A DNA stretch of 64,000 nt from Uropetala carovei (Eukaryota > Arthropoda > Insecta > Odonata > Petaluridae), in NCBI GenBank assembly GCA_036926305.1, contig JAXCHB010000068.1:11707501-11771500 (forward strand), read 5' to 3'. The position numbers and the translations under genes were made by a program. The notes under the pieces were generated by a model. It saw only the letters and a list, made by a program, of their open reading frames with translations, did no database searches and was not told the origin of the DNA. Of this stretch, positions 46,834 to 58,845 are shown piece after piece. The first letter of the stretch is position 1. Every line of letters starts with the position of its first letter.

Positions 46834-48300
46834 TAATTCAGACCAATACGGGCGCCACAGTACTCTAAACTTTAGCCGAAACAATTTTTCCTCTCACAGA
46901 AGAAAAGAAAAGCGAAAATCGAGAAGCGCATAGTCATTAGACACGGCAGGTAAATTGCATAATACAAAAAAAAGAATTACAGCAAGATGACTAACTTATT
47001 TTATTAAGTAAAATACTAATAATTACCATCATTGTTCCGAGGTTGTTAACTTTGTTTCATTAATAGGAGTTTTATCGGGGTCCACAGCAATGTGCCGATT
47101 AACAGCCACGATGAACAAAAATCACTGCATACTGTAAAGGAACACCAGAGATGTATCAGTCACTATAAAGAAAGGAAAACATTAGCAGCACAAAAGAATG
47201 GTGAAAATAGGCACGTGCCACATTACCATTCCACGAGTTCTAGCCAACTTCTTTTCAATAGCCGAGTCACACAAAAATACAATAACATCAGGATTACGTA
47301 AATTATGTATTATGACAAAGTTAGCCATCTAGATCTACGAGAATTAATTGCATGGCCTTAGAATTTTTAAAACAATAAATACTTCTATATTTGAAATTGC
47401 ACAGTGATAGGTTTAATTATTTGCCAAACAGAAAATATCACATATTCAAACAAAATTATCTCACATCCAGATTCATCTTTTCATCGTGCTGTCTTCTACC
47501 TTTCTTCTTCATTGTCAAATCACACCGTTTCAGTAAAAATATCACAAATCATTTTCAACTATTAACTATCATTTCACAATGCTAAAAAAGTTCGCTAAAG
47601 TATACACGGAACATCTAAGATTACACCCAAGGCAAAAGCAAAAATACGTACCTCAAAACTCGTTAAACAATATTCAAATAATTGAAAATTATGAAAATAT
47701 TTTTCACTTGAAACTAACCGTAACAGGCGACTTTAGTCAGATTCAAACAAAATTGTGTCACATCCATAGTCATCTATTAATCGTGCTGTCTTCTATCTTT
47801 CATCCCCATTGTCAAACTACGCCATTTCAGTAAAATTTGACGTCACTTTTAGAAAAGTTAAATGCAGAAATTTTTAAACTGCCAAGAAACACTTCGTGCT
47901 GGTTCAAACACGAACTATTATCGGCGCTCGTAAAATTCGTCACTCATTTTTTTAAATATAGAATAGCGCTGCAGTTGTTATGAAAAATTGATGCGCACCA
48001 ATCTTCGTTGATGCGTGTGTTTGACCAGCTGGAGATTTAGGATCATTCATATCCTGTCTGGCAGAAATATTGAATAATTATTTTACCTGCTTACAAGTAT
48101 TTATAGAGGATACGGTCTCTTCCTTGTCTCTCATTTCTGCATTCTTCGTCCATCATGATAAAATGTGATTCTCTTGACAATATATATAGAGAAACTATCG
48201 CGCTATTTTAGAGTTGGATTTGCTTTTTCATAAACTGAATTTTTGCAAACTTCGTCATAATATTTTGTGAGGAAATTCACCTTGTTTACAATAATGTAGA
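46834..48300. other. AT-rich sequence with a 300-bp-spaced direct repeat, no gene seen
   Basis: A roughly 95-bp segment with TTCAAACAAAATT and CGTGCTGTCTTCTA at 47439-47540 recurs at 47743-47837. Short frames here have no recognisable domains. Confidence 0.5.
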
Positions 48301-48309
48301 ATAATTCAT

Positions 48310-49300
48310 TAAATAAAGAACTAGTATGTAGAAACAGCTCCAGAAAGATTAAAATGCCTTAATACACTATTTTAGCTGTAAAAAGTATACGCATCAATAC
48401 AATATGTTAATGTTAACCTTCCACTACTATCGTAATTTTTCGATCACGTAACTACTATTGTGGCGTCAAATATGACCCCATTTTCAAAATTGAAAATAAA
48501 GAAAACGTAATTTTTGGATTTCAATTTCTGGTTATTCATTAGAACAGACATTCGAAAATGTGAGTTTTTTTTATAGAAAAATAAATACAAATGTATACTG
48601 CAAAAAATAGAAATTGAAAAAACTCAACATAAGTTTTAGAATATTTTTTTTTCATGGCCTAAAAATTCTTTTTTTCTTCATCATTCCATGTTCCGACTGT
48701 AATCGAATTAAATCAACTAAAAAATGTTAAGAAAATATTGGTTCTAAACAACAAAAAATGACGATGTTTTCCAGCCATATTCCCACACACATTTCAGTTT
48801 ATTTCGCTCTTATGATCAAAACTCAGTTGTGGCACTTGGTCTTGTCCTTCATTTTCACTTGCACTGTTCAAGTACTCACTCAAATCAGCATAGTGCCACC
48901 CATCCACAACAAAACCCTCACCTGACATTTTCATTGGCCCAATAACAAGAAAAAAATTACGACACAACCACTATAGTGGGGTCAAAAGTGACCCAAAATG
49001 GCAATAAATTGAAATCAACTAGTGTACGTTAAAGCTCCAACATCAACTGAAAGAGAACATTGAAGTTGGAGATTAGCTGGACTAACAAAGCCACTTCACA
49101 CACCATCATTGAGTAAACAAAATGTTTTCTCTTGGGTCACTTTCGACCCCACAATAGTAGCAGAAGGTTAAATACTTTTCTAAGTGAAACATGTTGATGG
49201 GTTCTTGGTAGTGGTATGAAAAATTTCACATCAATTTTTTTCTGAGATTCTGTCAAGATTGCATAAGGAATATTATCATCATTTCCATTACCAGAATGTA
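48310..49300 (+). repeat. Long dispersed repeat containing a piggyBac-like MITE, copy 1
   Basis: The whole stretch matches 59895-60810 in the same orientation. Within it, TTAA at 48413-48416 and 49168-49171 bounds a 751-bp MITE (48417-49167) with ends CCTTCCACTACTATCG and CAATAGTAGCAGAAGG. Homology extends about 100 bp beyond both TTAA sites. Confidence 0.8.
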
Positions 49301-50170
49301 CATTCCATTTTGAGCACTATTATAATAATTACCTGTATTGTATAGTAATAGGGTACTTTCCAATATTAATTCATTGTTCTCTTCCAAATTACGTGTTCAC
49401 TTGTTCACCGGAGTGCACCCAATGCTCCTCTTTACAGTGCTTCCTCACATACTATATAGACGATATTGCAATTTGGCCAATGAATATACTTATTCGACCT
49501 CCCCAAAATCCCACTGCCTCTACGACATTACCTACTTTGGCCTTATTGCAAATCTGCTAAACATTGAACTAGTTAGTGCGAGCCAGATACTCCTTAAGTA
49601 CCAAAAACTCGCCAAAGTAAATGACAAAACTTTACGCTTGCAAAGGCACGAGGAAATGATGATTGATGCAGGGACTAATATTATGGGCACGCGCATATGA
49701 AAGATGGCTCAGGAGCAAATTTATTGAAACATTTCAATTTTTAAGACTTGATTCTAAACCAAGTGGCAATTTTTAAGGAGGTAAAAAAGTAAAAAAAGTC
49801 AGCTTACTATCAATTAAATATGGTAGATTAACATGGCAAAGCAGCCCTTAATGTAATACAACAATATTATAAATCTGTATTGTTTTTACATTTAATGAAA
49901 TATAATTTTTAATAATTTACATACTCCAGGCTTGAATCAAGCCTGTTATTTTTATTAACGTATTTATTTTCTTATGTAGTATTTTGTTAATTAAAATTGT
50001 CCTGGGCCACCATGTACATACATTTTCTCATTTTTTGGACAGCTGAGAAAAAGTCAGAAAACCCCTGAATTAGGTCATAAAATCATTTTTCCGTCTTAGC
50101 AATCTTCCAATAGTGGGTTTGTCTTAGATTGGTGGTCGTCTTGGATTTAGGTAAATATGGTAATATTTTC
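49301..50170. repeat. Tigger-type element relic ending near 50170
   Basis: The right end GGTCGTCTTGGATTTAGGTA followed by AATATGGTA resembles the end of the Tigger element at 57385. A plus frame at 49338-49700 (120 codons) has no recognised domain. No left end was identified, so the extent is uncertain. Confidence 0.4.
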
Positions 50171-51250
50171 TATCGATTTTCACTTTACCTGTGGTTTTCC
50201 ATTATCTGAAAAGAAATAGGCAATACAATTTCAACACTATAACTATTAAACTATTCTTTGAGGAATGCAATGCTCTTGGAACAGTAATGTTACAGCAATT
50301 GAATAATTTTTTAATCAGGGTTGTAAAAAATGTTGTTACAACCAAGTTATACTGTTCTTTATGAAAGTACATATGTATATCAATTTAAACTTTGTTAATA
50401 CAAACTTTACCTACATTTTATTTTTTCCTAATTAGGTCTGTTATAGTCATAAATAGATACCTATTTTGTTGGACAGGTTTGAGGTATCTTTAGCATAAAT
50501 GAACAATTTATGTAAATTTGTTTTGTAATAACAAGGTTTCACTGTATATAGAAAATGATAAAAAGCAAAAAATAGATAAGTATTTAATAACAGCAAATTT
50601 TGGATTTATTTGAGGTATGACTGTATGTTAAATGAAATATAACAGTGATAATCACCTTGTACAATTTCTATATAAAGAAAAGATCTTTATGCAGAATAGT
50701 ATTTATTATCTCTGTGCTTTATTTCATTTAACATAAAATCATACCTAAGTGGAGTTCCACAAAGCAATGGCCTCTTCAGCAGCTTTTACTAATTTATTTT
50801 CTCATAAATTGAAAAATTAACTGGGATATTTCTTCAATACCACGATTTAACAATTTTTCTTTATTTTTGTCATAAACTAAATTTTAATTTTCCGTAACAT
50901 TGATGAGATTTCTCATTAAAACATTTCCATTATATCCAATCAGCTGAAAAAGTTGGCTTAGGTAACATAATAATTATACACAATGCAGTATAACATTTCA
51001 TTTAATTATTTTATAGGGATTACAAAGTTAAAATCAACAAACCCCTATTTCATTAAAAACACTAAAAATTCTTTGAAAAGAAAATAATTCCTTTAATCTC
51101 AAGTCGGACATAGCAAGATCTCTTACTTCACCACTTCCCATAAGTTATCACAGTGCAACCAAAATCTTCCAACTATGGAATTTGATCAGATTCGGAACTT
51201 TGCCTCTTTTTTTTTTAAAATAATAATACAAAACTAGGGTGATGGCAGAG
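50171..51250. other. AT-rich sequence, no gene seen
   Basis: No coding exon is supported here. This is the region just downstream of the RhoGEF gene on the minus strand. Confidence 0.5.
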
Positions 51251-51852
51251 ATACTTCTATGCTTTAACAAAAGAAAGAGACATCGAAAGAATTATGATAA
51301 AGAAAGATAAAAAAACAAATGCCATTGAAAAGGAACTTGATTCACTTCTCAATATTTTTTATGTACAACCAAGTTTGTATTATTGCGGGTCCTTTAAACA
51401 TGAGATCAATTCTTTTCTGCGATTTGATACACACATTCCCTCATTCTTGTTTCTCTTTGAATCCGGGGCCCTTGTGTTAATCTTCCTCTCTTCGATGAGC
51501 CCATAAAACACTCAAAACATCTCATTTTTTTTTATATCATTCTCTTTTATATAACTGCAGTACTGGGGGCAACTTCGAGGAGGATCTTGAGGGGGGGGAG
51601 GGGGGGGGGGTGATGACAGCAGTCGAGAAGAACAGTACTAGACTAAAGCACCAAAATCCACAATACTTCATCGGTAAATCTTGTGTCCAAAAGGGAGGAG
51701 GGCGTTTACACATGAGGTTCAAAGGTACATCACAATGTATACTCTCGAGACGACGGGGGAATGGGGGAGGCAGAAAGTGATCAGGAGGAAGGGGGTTGGG
51801 GTTGGAGCTGCGGTCCACTGTTCACGCGCGCTCCCTTCTTCCCGCTCCCGAA
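51251..51852 (-). other. Probable 3' untranslated region of the RhoGEF gene
   Basis: The sequence follows the minus-strand stop at 51853. It contains an almost pure C run on the minus strand (51582-51611) and CT-rich stretches. The polyadenylation site was not identified with confidence. Confidence 0.4.
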
Positions 51853-52064
51853 TCAGAACCATCCAATCCTTCGCCTTCCGAGGGAGCCGGTGCTCCCGCT
51901 CTGCTGCTGCTGCTGAGGAGTTGGGGATGGACAGGGAGGGAGGGGTGGTGGAGGCGGGGGAGGGGGCGGAGGAGGAGGAGGAGAGAGAGGGGGAGGAGCG
52001 CAAGGAGGTGTGGGAGCTTTCGGAGGATCTGGAAGAGCGGTCGCCGCTCTTTTTCGACTCTTGC
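51853..52064 (-). CDS. RhoGEF (ASEF/collybistin type), last coding exon: proline-rich tail
   Basis: An excellent acceptor (CCTTTTTAATTTTTTCCAG) starts this minus-strand exon. Its first two bases complete the codon left open by the 53485 donor. The frame gives KSRKRAATALPDPPKAPTPP, then a run rich in prolines, five glutamines encoded by CAG repeats, and the C-terminal SGSTGSLGRRRIGWF before TGA at 51853-51855 (69 complete residues). Polyproline tails can bind SH3 or EVH1 domains, which would suit a cytoskeletal regulator; that is inference. Vertebrate ASEF proteins end differently but also with a basic, aromatic C-terminus. Other frames across this GC-rich exon are also open because of its simple composition, but only this one is splice-consistent. 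Confidence 0.8.
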
Positions 52065-52492
52065 CTGGAAAAAATTAAAAAGGTTCCCATGAGTGACTCT
52101 TTGTTTGTCCAAATTGAACTTTGCAGTATGCACTCGCGAGATGATTGGTATTTTGTAACACAGTAAAATGCTTTTTATCTGGTACCTGTGGGATCTGTAT
52201 TGTGGCAGTTGAAAGGATTGCTGAATAGGCAAAAAAGTAGTAATTTCCCCTAACAACAGCATAAAATAGGTTATATAGCATTTTCTTCTTGCTTCATGTA
52301 TGGCTGTGTGGGCCACATATGACCATTCAAATGACATCAGCCGTGTGAAAATTTTAAAGAGCAAGTTTTGACAATTTGTTTTAATTCTTTAATATGTCAT
52401 AAACCTATATTATAAGTAGTTTGCATCAAAGTACTTGGAAAATATCATTTAGATATCATATGTAATGAAAACTCCTGCAGGTAAATGCACAA

Positions 52493-52816
52493 AAAAAGCT
52501 TGATTTCAATGCCACATTTGAGGATTAAATCAATGCAGATGCCAATCTTGTACCTTGTGGGGTTAAAAGTGTTGAGGAACTTTGTCATGAAGGAGAATCA
52601 GGAACAGAAGAAGATGAAAATGAAGACTTACACAAATCAGTGCCAACTTGTGCTGAAGCTATACAAAATTTAGAAGAGTACAAGAGATTTCTTGTTAGCA
52701 TCCCTGATGTACCTAGCTCAATAATGCAAAAATTAAGAGACTTAGAAAATTTTACTTTAAAAGCATTTGAGAAAAATATGAAGCAGAGTACACTGGACAG
52801 TTTTTTCAAAAAATGA
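52493..52816 (+). pseudogene. Tigger/pogo-type transposase C-terminus in a RhoGEF intron
   Basis: The plus-strand frame VPCGVKSVEELCHEGESGTE leads through CAEAIQNLEEYKRFL to MKQSTLDSFFKK and TGA. This acidic, helical C-terminal pattern ending in STLDSFFKK is typical of Tigger/CENP-B-like transposases. A stop at 52526 and the missing catalytic domain show it is a fragment. Around 52980-53120 the sequence resembles a decayed element end. It lies between RhoGEF exons, on the opposite strand. Confidence 0.65.
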
Positions 52817-53179
52817 AGTTATTTTTCTACTTTTGTTTGGAAATTTAATAAAATCTTTGTAAGTGCAATTACTATATGGTTCCTATTTAGAAAATATTTC
52901 ATTATTTGTTTATTTAAAATGATTTCAAATAAGGTGAATAAATGTTAACACCTATGTATGATTTTTGGAAAGTATCAAAACATTAAATTCTATTCCCTCC
53001 CTTCGAAAATTTCAATTAGAAGTAAATTTGGTTCTACCCTTTTAAGATGTTTCCCTGCTTAATAAGCTCAAATCACTTGGTCCCTTGAAAAACATCTTAA
53101 GAGGGTTCCATTGTATTTGCTTGTAGTTCCATGTTAAGTTGCCGTTTTTGCGACGCTTGTTCAGGTGTTTGTCATGCGA

Positions 53180-53352
53180 GATATAATAATAATAATAAGC
53201 CGTCTTTATTAGGTTGATATTTTAGACATCAATGTCCATTCTTCCATATGAACCTGATGAACACAAACATCCATGTCCTAGGTAGGATTCGAACTCACGA
53301 CCTTAGTAACCGTCGGCAGATACGCTAACCATCCATCTACCAAGGCCGACAG
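53180..53352 (-). repeat. tRNA-derived SINE with (TTA)n tail
   Basis: On the minus strand it starts GTCGGCCTTGGTAGATGG (A-box region) and has the B box GAGTTCGAATCC. A tRNA-unrelated body and a tail of TTA repeats at 53176-53190 follow. It lies in the intron between the last two RhoGEF exons. Confidence 0.75.
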
Positions 53353-53484
53353 ATATCGCCGGATATGTTCTCTAATATCACAACGGTGTCATGTACCCTG
53401 ATTGGCTGCCATTCAACCAATGAAAATGCAGAATAAGCATTTATGACATACAAAGCAAATTATATTAGATCGATATACACTTAC

Positions 53485-53748
53485 TTCCAGAAGAGGAAGC
53501 TCCTCTTCTTCCACTGCCAACGCCAGAACTAGCACGTGCTGCCAAAGGAAGGGATTTGGTTGGTGTGCTCTGTCCAGCAGCAGCAATTCTGCGTTCAAGA
53601 AGAAATGCTGCCAGCCAAGCATCCTTGTCACCATGGCTACGGCAACAGAAGAAAAGGAGAGTGGACGACCGAGAGATATCTTCTGCCAATCTGTCATATA
53701 TTGGCACCAGCTTCAAGGCATGCCTCACACCAACTCCAACCACTGGAT
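53485..53748 (-). CDS. RhoGEF (ASEF/collybistin type), exon with C-terminal half of the PH domain
   Basis: This 264-bp minus-strand exon has acceptor ATATTTGCAG and donor GGAA|GTAAGTG. It begins with AT, completing the GAT codon started in the exon at 57860. The frame reads DPVVGVGVRHALKLVPIYD, then LLFFCCRSHGDKDAWLAAF and LLERRI. The pattern of a final strand, DK.xW and a C-terminal helix LxAFxxER is the end of a PH domain in Dbl-family exchange factors, where it supports the DH domain in activating Rac/Cdc42-type GTPases and helps membrane binding. A serine/glycine-rich linker (SSGVGSGRRGASSSG) follows. The exon exits in phase 1, matching the next exon. Confidence 0.88.
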
Positions 53749-55300
53749 CTGCAAATATCATGTACTCATAAATAAAATGTATTTATATTTGACACAGGCA
53801 TTTTGAAAAAGATTGTGGACAATTTACACGAAGCATATGGTACTCTAACGAATAGTACATGTTGGGATCCATTTCGATGGGTATAAAATTTTATCTTAAA
53901 GAAGACACTTGGAATGCTTCGCAACACAGAAAATGAGCTGGAGAGAGAACTTCATGGATAATGTTTAAACCATTTTATTTACGCGTGTTGATCGGTATGG
54001 AATAGCTAACAAGCTCTAGCTGAGGTGCAAAGTGCCGAACAAGCCATAGCAAGTGGAGGTGAAGATTGGCAGCCGAAACTTCTCTAGTATAATATAGGAA
54101 AATAAAATAGTGGTTTCCTCATTAAAATATTCCTAATGTCAATTGAACGATAGATAAACATATTTTATAGCAAACTAGTGGAACTGCCCATTGAATTTCA
54201 ATGGATTTAGTGAATCTAAAACTTCAACCGTGTAATATGTAAACATTGCAAGAATAAGAGTTCCCAGTTTTAACCGTCGAATACAGCAAAAACGAAGAAA
54301 ATCGGTCCATATTTAAGTATTTTGACGAATGAAGGAAAAAAACCTTTGCAATCTGAAAAATCTAAAATTTCACGTAAATTTATGGGAAAATAAATACTGA
54401 ATTAATCATCCCCTCCACCCAAACTTTTTTATTGCCATATAGCATCATATCACTTTCGCCAAATCCAGCTTTATTTCTTGTGTAATTATGCCTATCTGAA
54501 ATGTTTACTTTTATGTCTTGTAAGCAAGAAACCTGTGAAAAGGCAACATATAGTTACAGAAATTTCATGTTAAAATAATTTTGGTTTTAGAATCCGTATT
54601 TGTTTACAACAGACAGCTGATAAACATAACCGATAATAATGATAATAATAAGTGGCATCTACTCTACTCTGGAAGAATGTAACCTTCCTTATTTTAGCCA
54701 TTTCTTATGGAGAAAACTCTCTCGCTTAACCTATTTTCTCATAGAAACGCATTTTTAAGGAACGCAACTATGACACTAGACAACAGATACCTGTAATATT
54801 TAATAATAATATGTTTAGAACATTTGTTTTCCATAATAAATATCCTAAGAAACATAGTTTCATTTTAGTATAGTTAGAGCAAGATATTTTTTTTGCCACA
54901 TGAATGTATCTTGTCTTCTGTAATGGGAGTGAAGTAGAAATTATACCTCGATTTACAAAATTTCGATTTGCGAAAGTTTTTTGAAGAACGTAAATCGGGG
55001 TCTGCCTGTATATGTATTAAAATTTGCGAAATATTTTTAACTGCATTATATATGCTAGCAGAATCATACAAAAATTTTATATGTTATAAAAAATTATTTT
55101 ATCATCAAACTAAAAATTAAAAAAAACATACTTGCTTTTTTTGCCTTAACTTCTAGATTAAGATCTCTTTTGTGTAGTATGTACTGACCTGTCCAGTTTG
55201 TCACTGCTTTTATTCATTGCATTATAAGCAAAACAAAAATATAGAAATAAAAAAAGTAATGCTTCTAAAATAAAAGCTCAACCAGCCACCACTCCACCTA
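53749..55300. other. RhoGEF intron with dispersed repeats
   Basis: At 54178-54700 there is a repeat starting TGCCCATTGAATTTCAATGG that shares its start with 30330. It also shares a GAAGAAAATCGGTCCATATT block with 19670-19760. At 54943-55012 a small Tigger-like palindrome pairs CCTCGATTTAC with GTAAATCGGGG. No exon is seen. Confidence 0.5.
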
Positions 55301-57385
55301 CTGTATTCACCTGAATCTAAGACGACCTTTTTTTCCAAATTTTCAGCTGTAAATATCAAGAGTCGTCTTACATTCAAATACGAAGTATATTTAAGCATTT
55401 AATCAATGGTTTTTACAACAAATGGTATATTAGAGTAAACAATTCACAACAGCAAATTCAAGTACGTACATAAAGAAGTGAAATAAACAAATAGTAATAA
55501 CAATAAGAAAAACATGACGGGAATAATAATTATTTAGACTAATAATCATCGTCGACGATCATAACAGACGACGTACTTTCATCTTGCACGTAATGGCAAC
55601 CGCAATGTCAAAACAAATGAGAGCAGAAATCATTGGGATTCCCCTTTCAAACGACACACCGTGATTCACTAACAATAAGTGTGACAGTAATTTTGAGTTG
55701 TGCATTCTTGATTTAAATGCACAACCCTTAAGTTAAAATGACAGATCATGTTGAAGTACGTGGCACGAGTGCAAAGGGAAAGTTAACAAAGGAATTAGAC
55801 GGAGCTAAGATACAAATTTTAAGCTGATCGTGATGTTACGCCGAAAAAACTAATAACTGTGATGCGAGTAGAAAGTTCGGTGTATCTGAGGCAAATGTGC
55901 GTCGATGGAAACTCTCAAAACAGGAACTAGAAAAAGCCAAAGCCACAAGGAAGTCGCTCAGTGGTCCAAAATTAGGCTGATTTCATGGCATTGAAGAAGA
56001 AGTAGTCAAGTTTGTGCGCACCATTAGGAAGAACGGTATGCCTGTTTCGACTGAAAGTATTATACTTAAAGCTAATGAAATTACTAGAGGACTTAATATA
56101 TCATTGCAAGAATTCAAGGCCAGCAGAAGTTGGTGCGTGAGAATGATGCGATGAAATAATTTTTCTTTACGGCGACGAACTTCGCTGTGTCAGAAATTGT
56201 CAGAAGACTATGTTGAAAAACTTCTCGCTTACCAGAAATACGTAATTGGACTTAGAAAAACCAATAATTACCTTTTGAGCCAAATAGGAAATGCCGATGA
56301 AACTCCGGTTTTCTTCTACATGCCATCTAATTATACTGTGAACGAAAAAGGTGCGAAGTCCGTCCTAATTAAAACTACAGGCAACGAAAAAATGCGAGTC
56401 ACGGTAATGTTGGCGGTTTTAGCAGATGGGACTAAGTTACCACCATATGTGATTCTAAAGCGGAAAACAATGCCTAAGAAACATTTGCCAAGTGGAATAA
56501 TAGGTGCCAAGAAAAGGGGTGGATGACTAAAGAACTAATGAGAGATTGGTTACATGTGGTGTGGAATAGACGGCCAGGAGCTTTACTGAAACAAAGAGCA
56601 ATGCTTTCACTGGATGCATTCAAGGACACTTATCTCCTGAAATTAAAAACAATGAGTGCGATGAATATTGATCTTATTGTAATACCTGGAGGAATGACAT
56701 CGCAACTTCAAGTTTTAGATGTTGCTGTCAATAAGTGTTTTAAAAATAATTTAAAGGTTTTGTATTTTGAGTGGTTACAAAGTAGAACTCACACTTTAAC
56801 ACCAAAAGGAAATCTTAAGAAACCTGACGTTGCAATGCTCTGCCAATGGATCAAGGCATCGTGGCAACAAATAAATGCAAAAGTAATAGTGAAAGGATTG
56901 AAGAAATGCTGCTTATCTAATGCCATGGATGGGAGTGAGGATGATGTTTTGTGGGAGACTGATGATGAAGTTGAGAGTGATAAAGATAGTGAGCATGAGG
57001 AAAATAGTGAAGGTTGCATAGACAGTGATGATGACTAACACAATAAAATGATTTTATGCAGCACTTGGATTGAAATGTTTTTTTGTTGTCCTGAAAGGAG
57101 TATATTCTTTCAATGTATTTACTTTATTTTTAATGTTATCTTAAAATGAATGCTACCATTTAATTTGTTTGGAAACCTGAATGGTTCTATTTGTGATGTG
57201 ATCTTATGATTTTAAAATGTTAAAAGACAATGACATTCAAGAAAAGTATAAGAGAAAATAAATATTTCACAAGATTTATAATTTTTGTAGTCATGAAGGT
57301 CGATTTGAGCTTTTTTCTCTTTTGGAATCATCAAAATGGGGGGTCGTCTTAGATTCAGGGTCGTCTTGGATTCGGGTGAATACGG
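55301..57385 (+). mobile_element. Tigger/pogo-type DNA transposon, about 2.1 kb, inactive
   Basis: Inverted ends CTGTATTCACCTGAATCTAA and the mirrored GATTCGGGTGAATACGG are flanked by TA (55299-55300 and 57386-57387), the TA duplication of IS630-Tc1-mariner elements. It contains one broken transposase and lies inside a RhoGEF intron, on the opposite strand. Confidence 0.88.
55738..57038 (+). pseudogene. Tigger-type DDD transposase, broken
   Basis: From ATG 55738 the frame has an N-terminal HTH segment (CDASRKFGVSEANVRRWKL) and a second DNA-binding (CENPB-type) region. The DDE core follows: first aspartate in NADETPVFF, second in MLSLDAFKDTY, third in QLQVLDVAVNKCFK, in the order expected for pogo/Tigger (DDD) enzymes. 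The tail is acidic (EVESDKDSEHEENSEGC). Stops occur near the start (55825-55860, with TGA and a frameshift) and near 55978 and 56152. A frameshift and small deletion lie at 56510-56525. The long frames 56197-56526 and 56523-57038 are its intact remains. It catalysed cut-and-paste transposition but is now dead. Confidence 0.9.
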
Positions 57386-57549
57386 TATTTTAGCCAGTGG
57401 ATTTTTAAAAAATCTTTAATCCATCTGGTTTAATTTTTCAATTTTAGATTTTGTATTCTTCGATATGAATCAATAAAAATTAAGAATAATTAATACAGAA
57501 TTAAAGAAGGCCTTTTAAACATTTTTTCCACCCAATAACATCATTAAAT

Positions 57550-57656
57550 ATATCATCAATTGTGACTCAACTCGAAGTTGACTCAAAACTCGAATTTTTC
57601 AGCAATCTACAACTCAAACTTGATTCGAGTTGAAAATTATGTTTGCACATCCCTAA
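57550..57656. repeat. hAT-like element end
   Basis: Repeated ACTCGAA motifs end in TTTGCACATCCCTAA, resembling the right end of a hAT element. No matching left end was found. Confidence 0.35.
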
Positions 57657-57859
57657 TTTTCACCTTTAAAAATCATATAAGTGCAATATAATTAAAATTT
57701 GCAATTCGATGAGATAAGGAAACATAAAAAACGGATAACTTAAGAGTATAAAATATCAACTCTGGTTAGAAACAAAAAGGTGTAAGGTGTCCTCAAATGA
57801 AGATGTTGACTTCTAATGGATTAACATTAGGTCATTTGAAGAGCTTTAAGAAAACTCAC

Positions 57860-57944
57860 CTTTACCATCTGGAACATCGACAACCTCACAAGAATCCATA
57901 TCAATCCTCCCTTTGTAGACATATGTATTTCGCTTGAGAATATC
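57860..57944 (-). CDS. RhoGEF (ASEF/collybistin type), exon with central PH-domain strands
   Basis: This 85-bp minus-strand exon has acceptor TTATTTATTTCAG and donor AAAG|GTGAG. Its 28 codons read DILKRNTYVYKGRIDMD and SCEVVDVPDGK, and the last base starts the D codon completed at 53748. The YKGRIDMDxxEVVDxxDGKD pattern is what I recall from the PH domains of collybistin (ARHGEF9), ASEF (ARHGEF4) and SPATA13; flies have one relative, RhoGEF3. The exon enters in phase 0. The upstream exon with the first PH strands and the DH catalytic domain was not found up to 64 kb, so the preceding intron is probably long. Confidence 0.88.
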
Positions 57945-58539
57945 CTGAAATAAATAAATTCCATCAACGACCAGTAACAAATGAGTAAAACTCTTCAAGT
58001 ATTTTTCATTATTTTCGTTATTTCGAAGTTCAAGGGACCAAAAAATTACGACTTCAAAATATCTGGGTTCGAAATAAACAAACATTCATAAAAATTGAAC
58101 TTTATTATGATCAGCTACTTGGTCAGCAAAACCACAATATCAAATCTTATCTATCCGTTCTACAAATGAATTGGCCTTACAAGTCAGTATACACTGCAAA
58201 TTCGAACAGAGCTGAAGTGAACACTTAGTTTGCGATTCACAAAAACCACCACATGTGAAAAAAGATTCTAGTGAATATCCTGAATTTCCCAGTACATTTC
58301 AAGTTACTCTTTTATGCTGCGAAGAAGAGACGTTCAACCACGTGCCGAAAGATTATCACTCATCTATACTCTATACTGCTGCATATATATTACAATGTGC
58401 TCTTCTTGTATGACATTATGGTAAAACCAGTGATGAGCTGAAATACATTTGCCCTATCTGATAATCAATTACTAACAGTGTATGAAATGGAATATATTAT
58501 AAACCGAACACTTCTTAAGCTAGCAGAACACTATTACTA

Positions 58540-58845
58540 TAGTCGTTTCACCAGCTAAAGTCTCTTGGCCTCCTGTTAGCAGCAGCCAGTAGGAGACAGT
58601 TTGTTTGGGAAGGTAGTGGGGAGGAACCCAGTCTCACTCCTGCTCTCGAAGAGATCACATCGGGATGCGTTGCCATTAGAAATTGCGTAGTATATCAGCT
58701 GAAGGCGAAAATCCGCAAGAGCTGGCAATGCGCACCGGTATCTGCTGTCCCGCACGAAAGTTGAGAGGGGCGATGGAAGGGGAAACGTTCGTGATTGGCT
58801 ACTTGCTCTAAGTAGACCAAGAGACTTTACCTGGTGAACCGACTA
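58540..58845. mobile_element. TA-flanked MITE, copy 2 of the 46561 family
   Basis: Ends TAGTCGTTTCACCAGCTAAA plus GTCTCTTGG and the mirrored CCAAGAGACTTTACCTGGTG plus AACCGACTA are flanked by TA. It shares the GGGGAAACGTTCGTGATTGG block with 46561-46833 and has about 30 bp more internal sequence. Confidence 0.83.

Noticed and set aside
49338..49700. 120-codon plus-strand frame as a host gene.
   Set aside because: No domain, no splice context, and it lies beside Tigger-like end sequence; more likely decayed transposon or chance.
51681..52166. Plus-strand 161-codon acidic frame containing a long glutamate-rich stretch.
   Set aside because: It is the complement of the proline-rich RhoGEF last exon. 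The minus-strand reading has a strong acceptor and phase agreement with two other exons.
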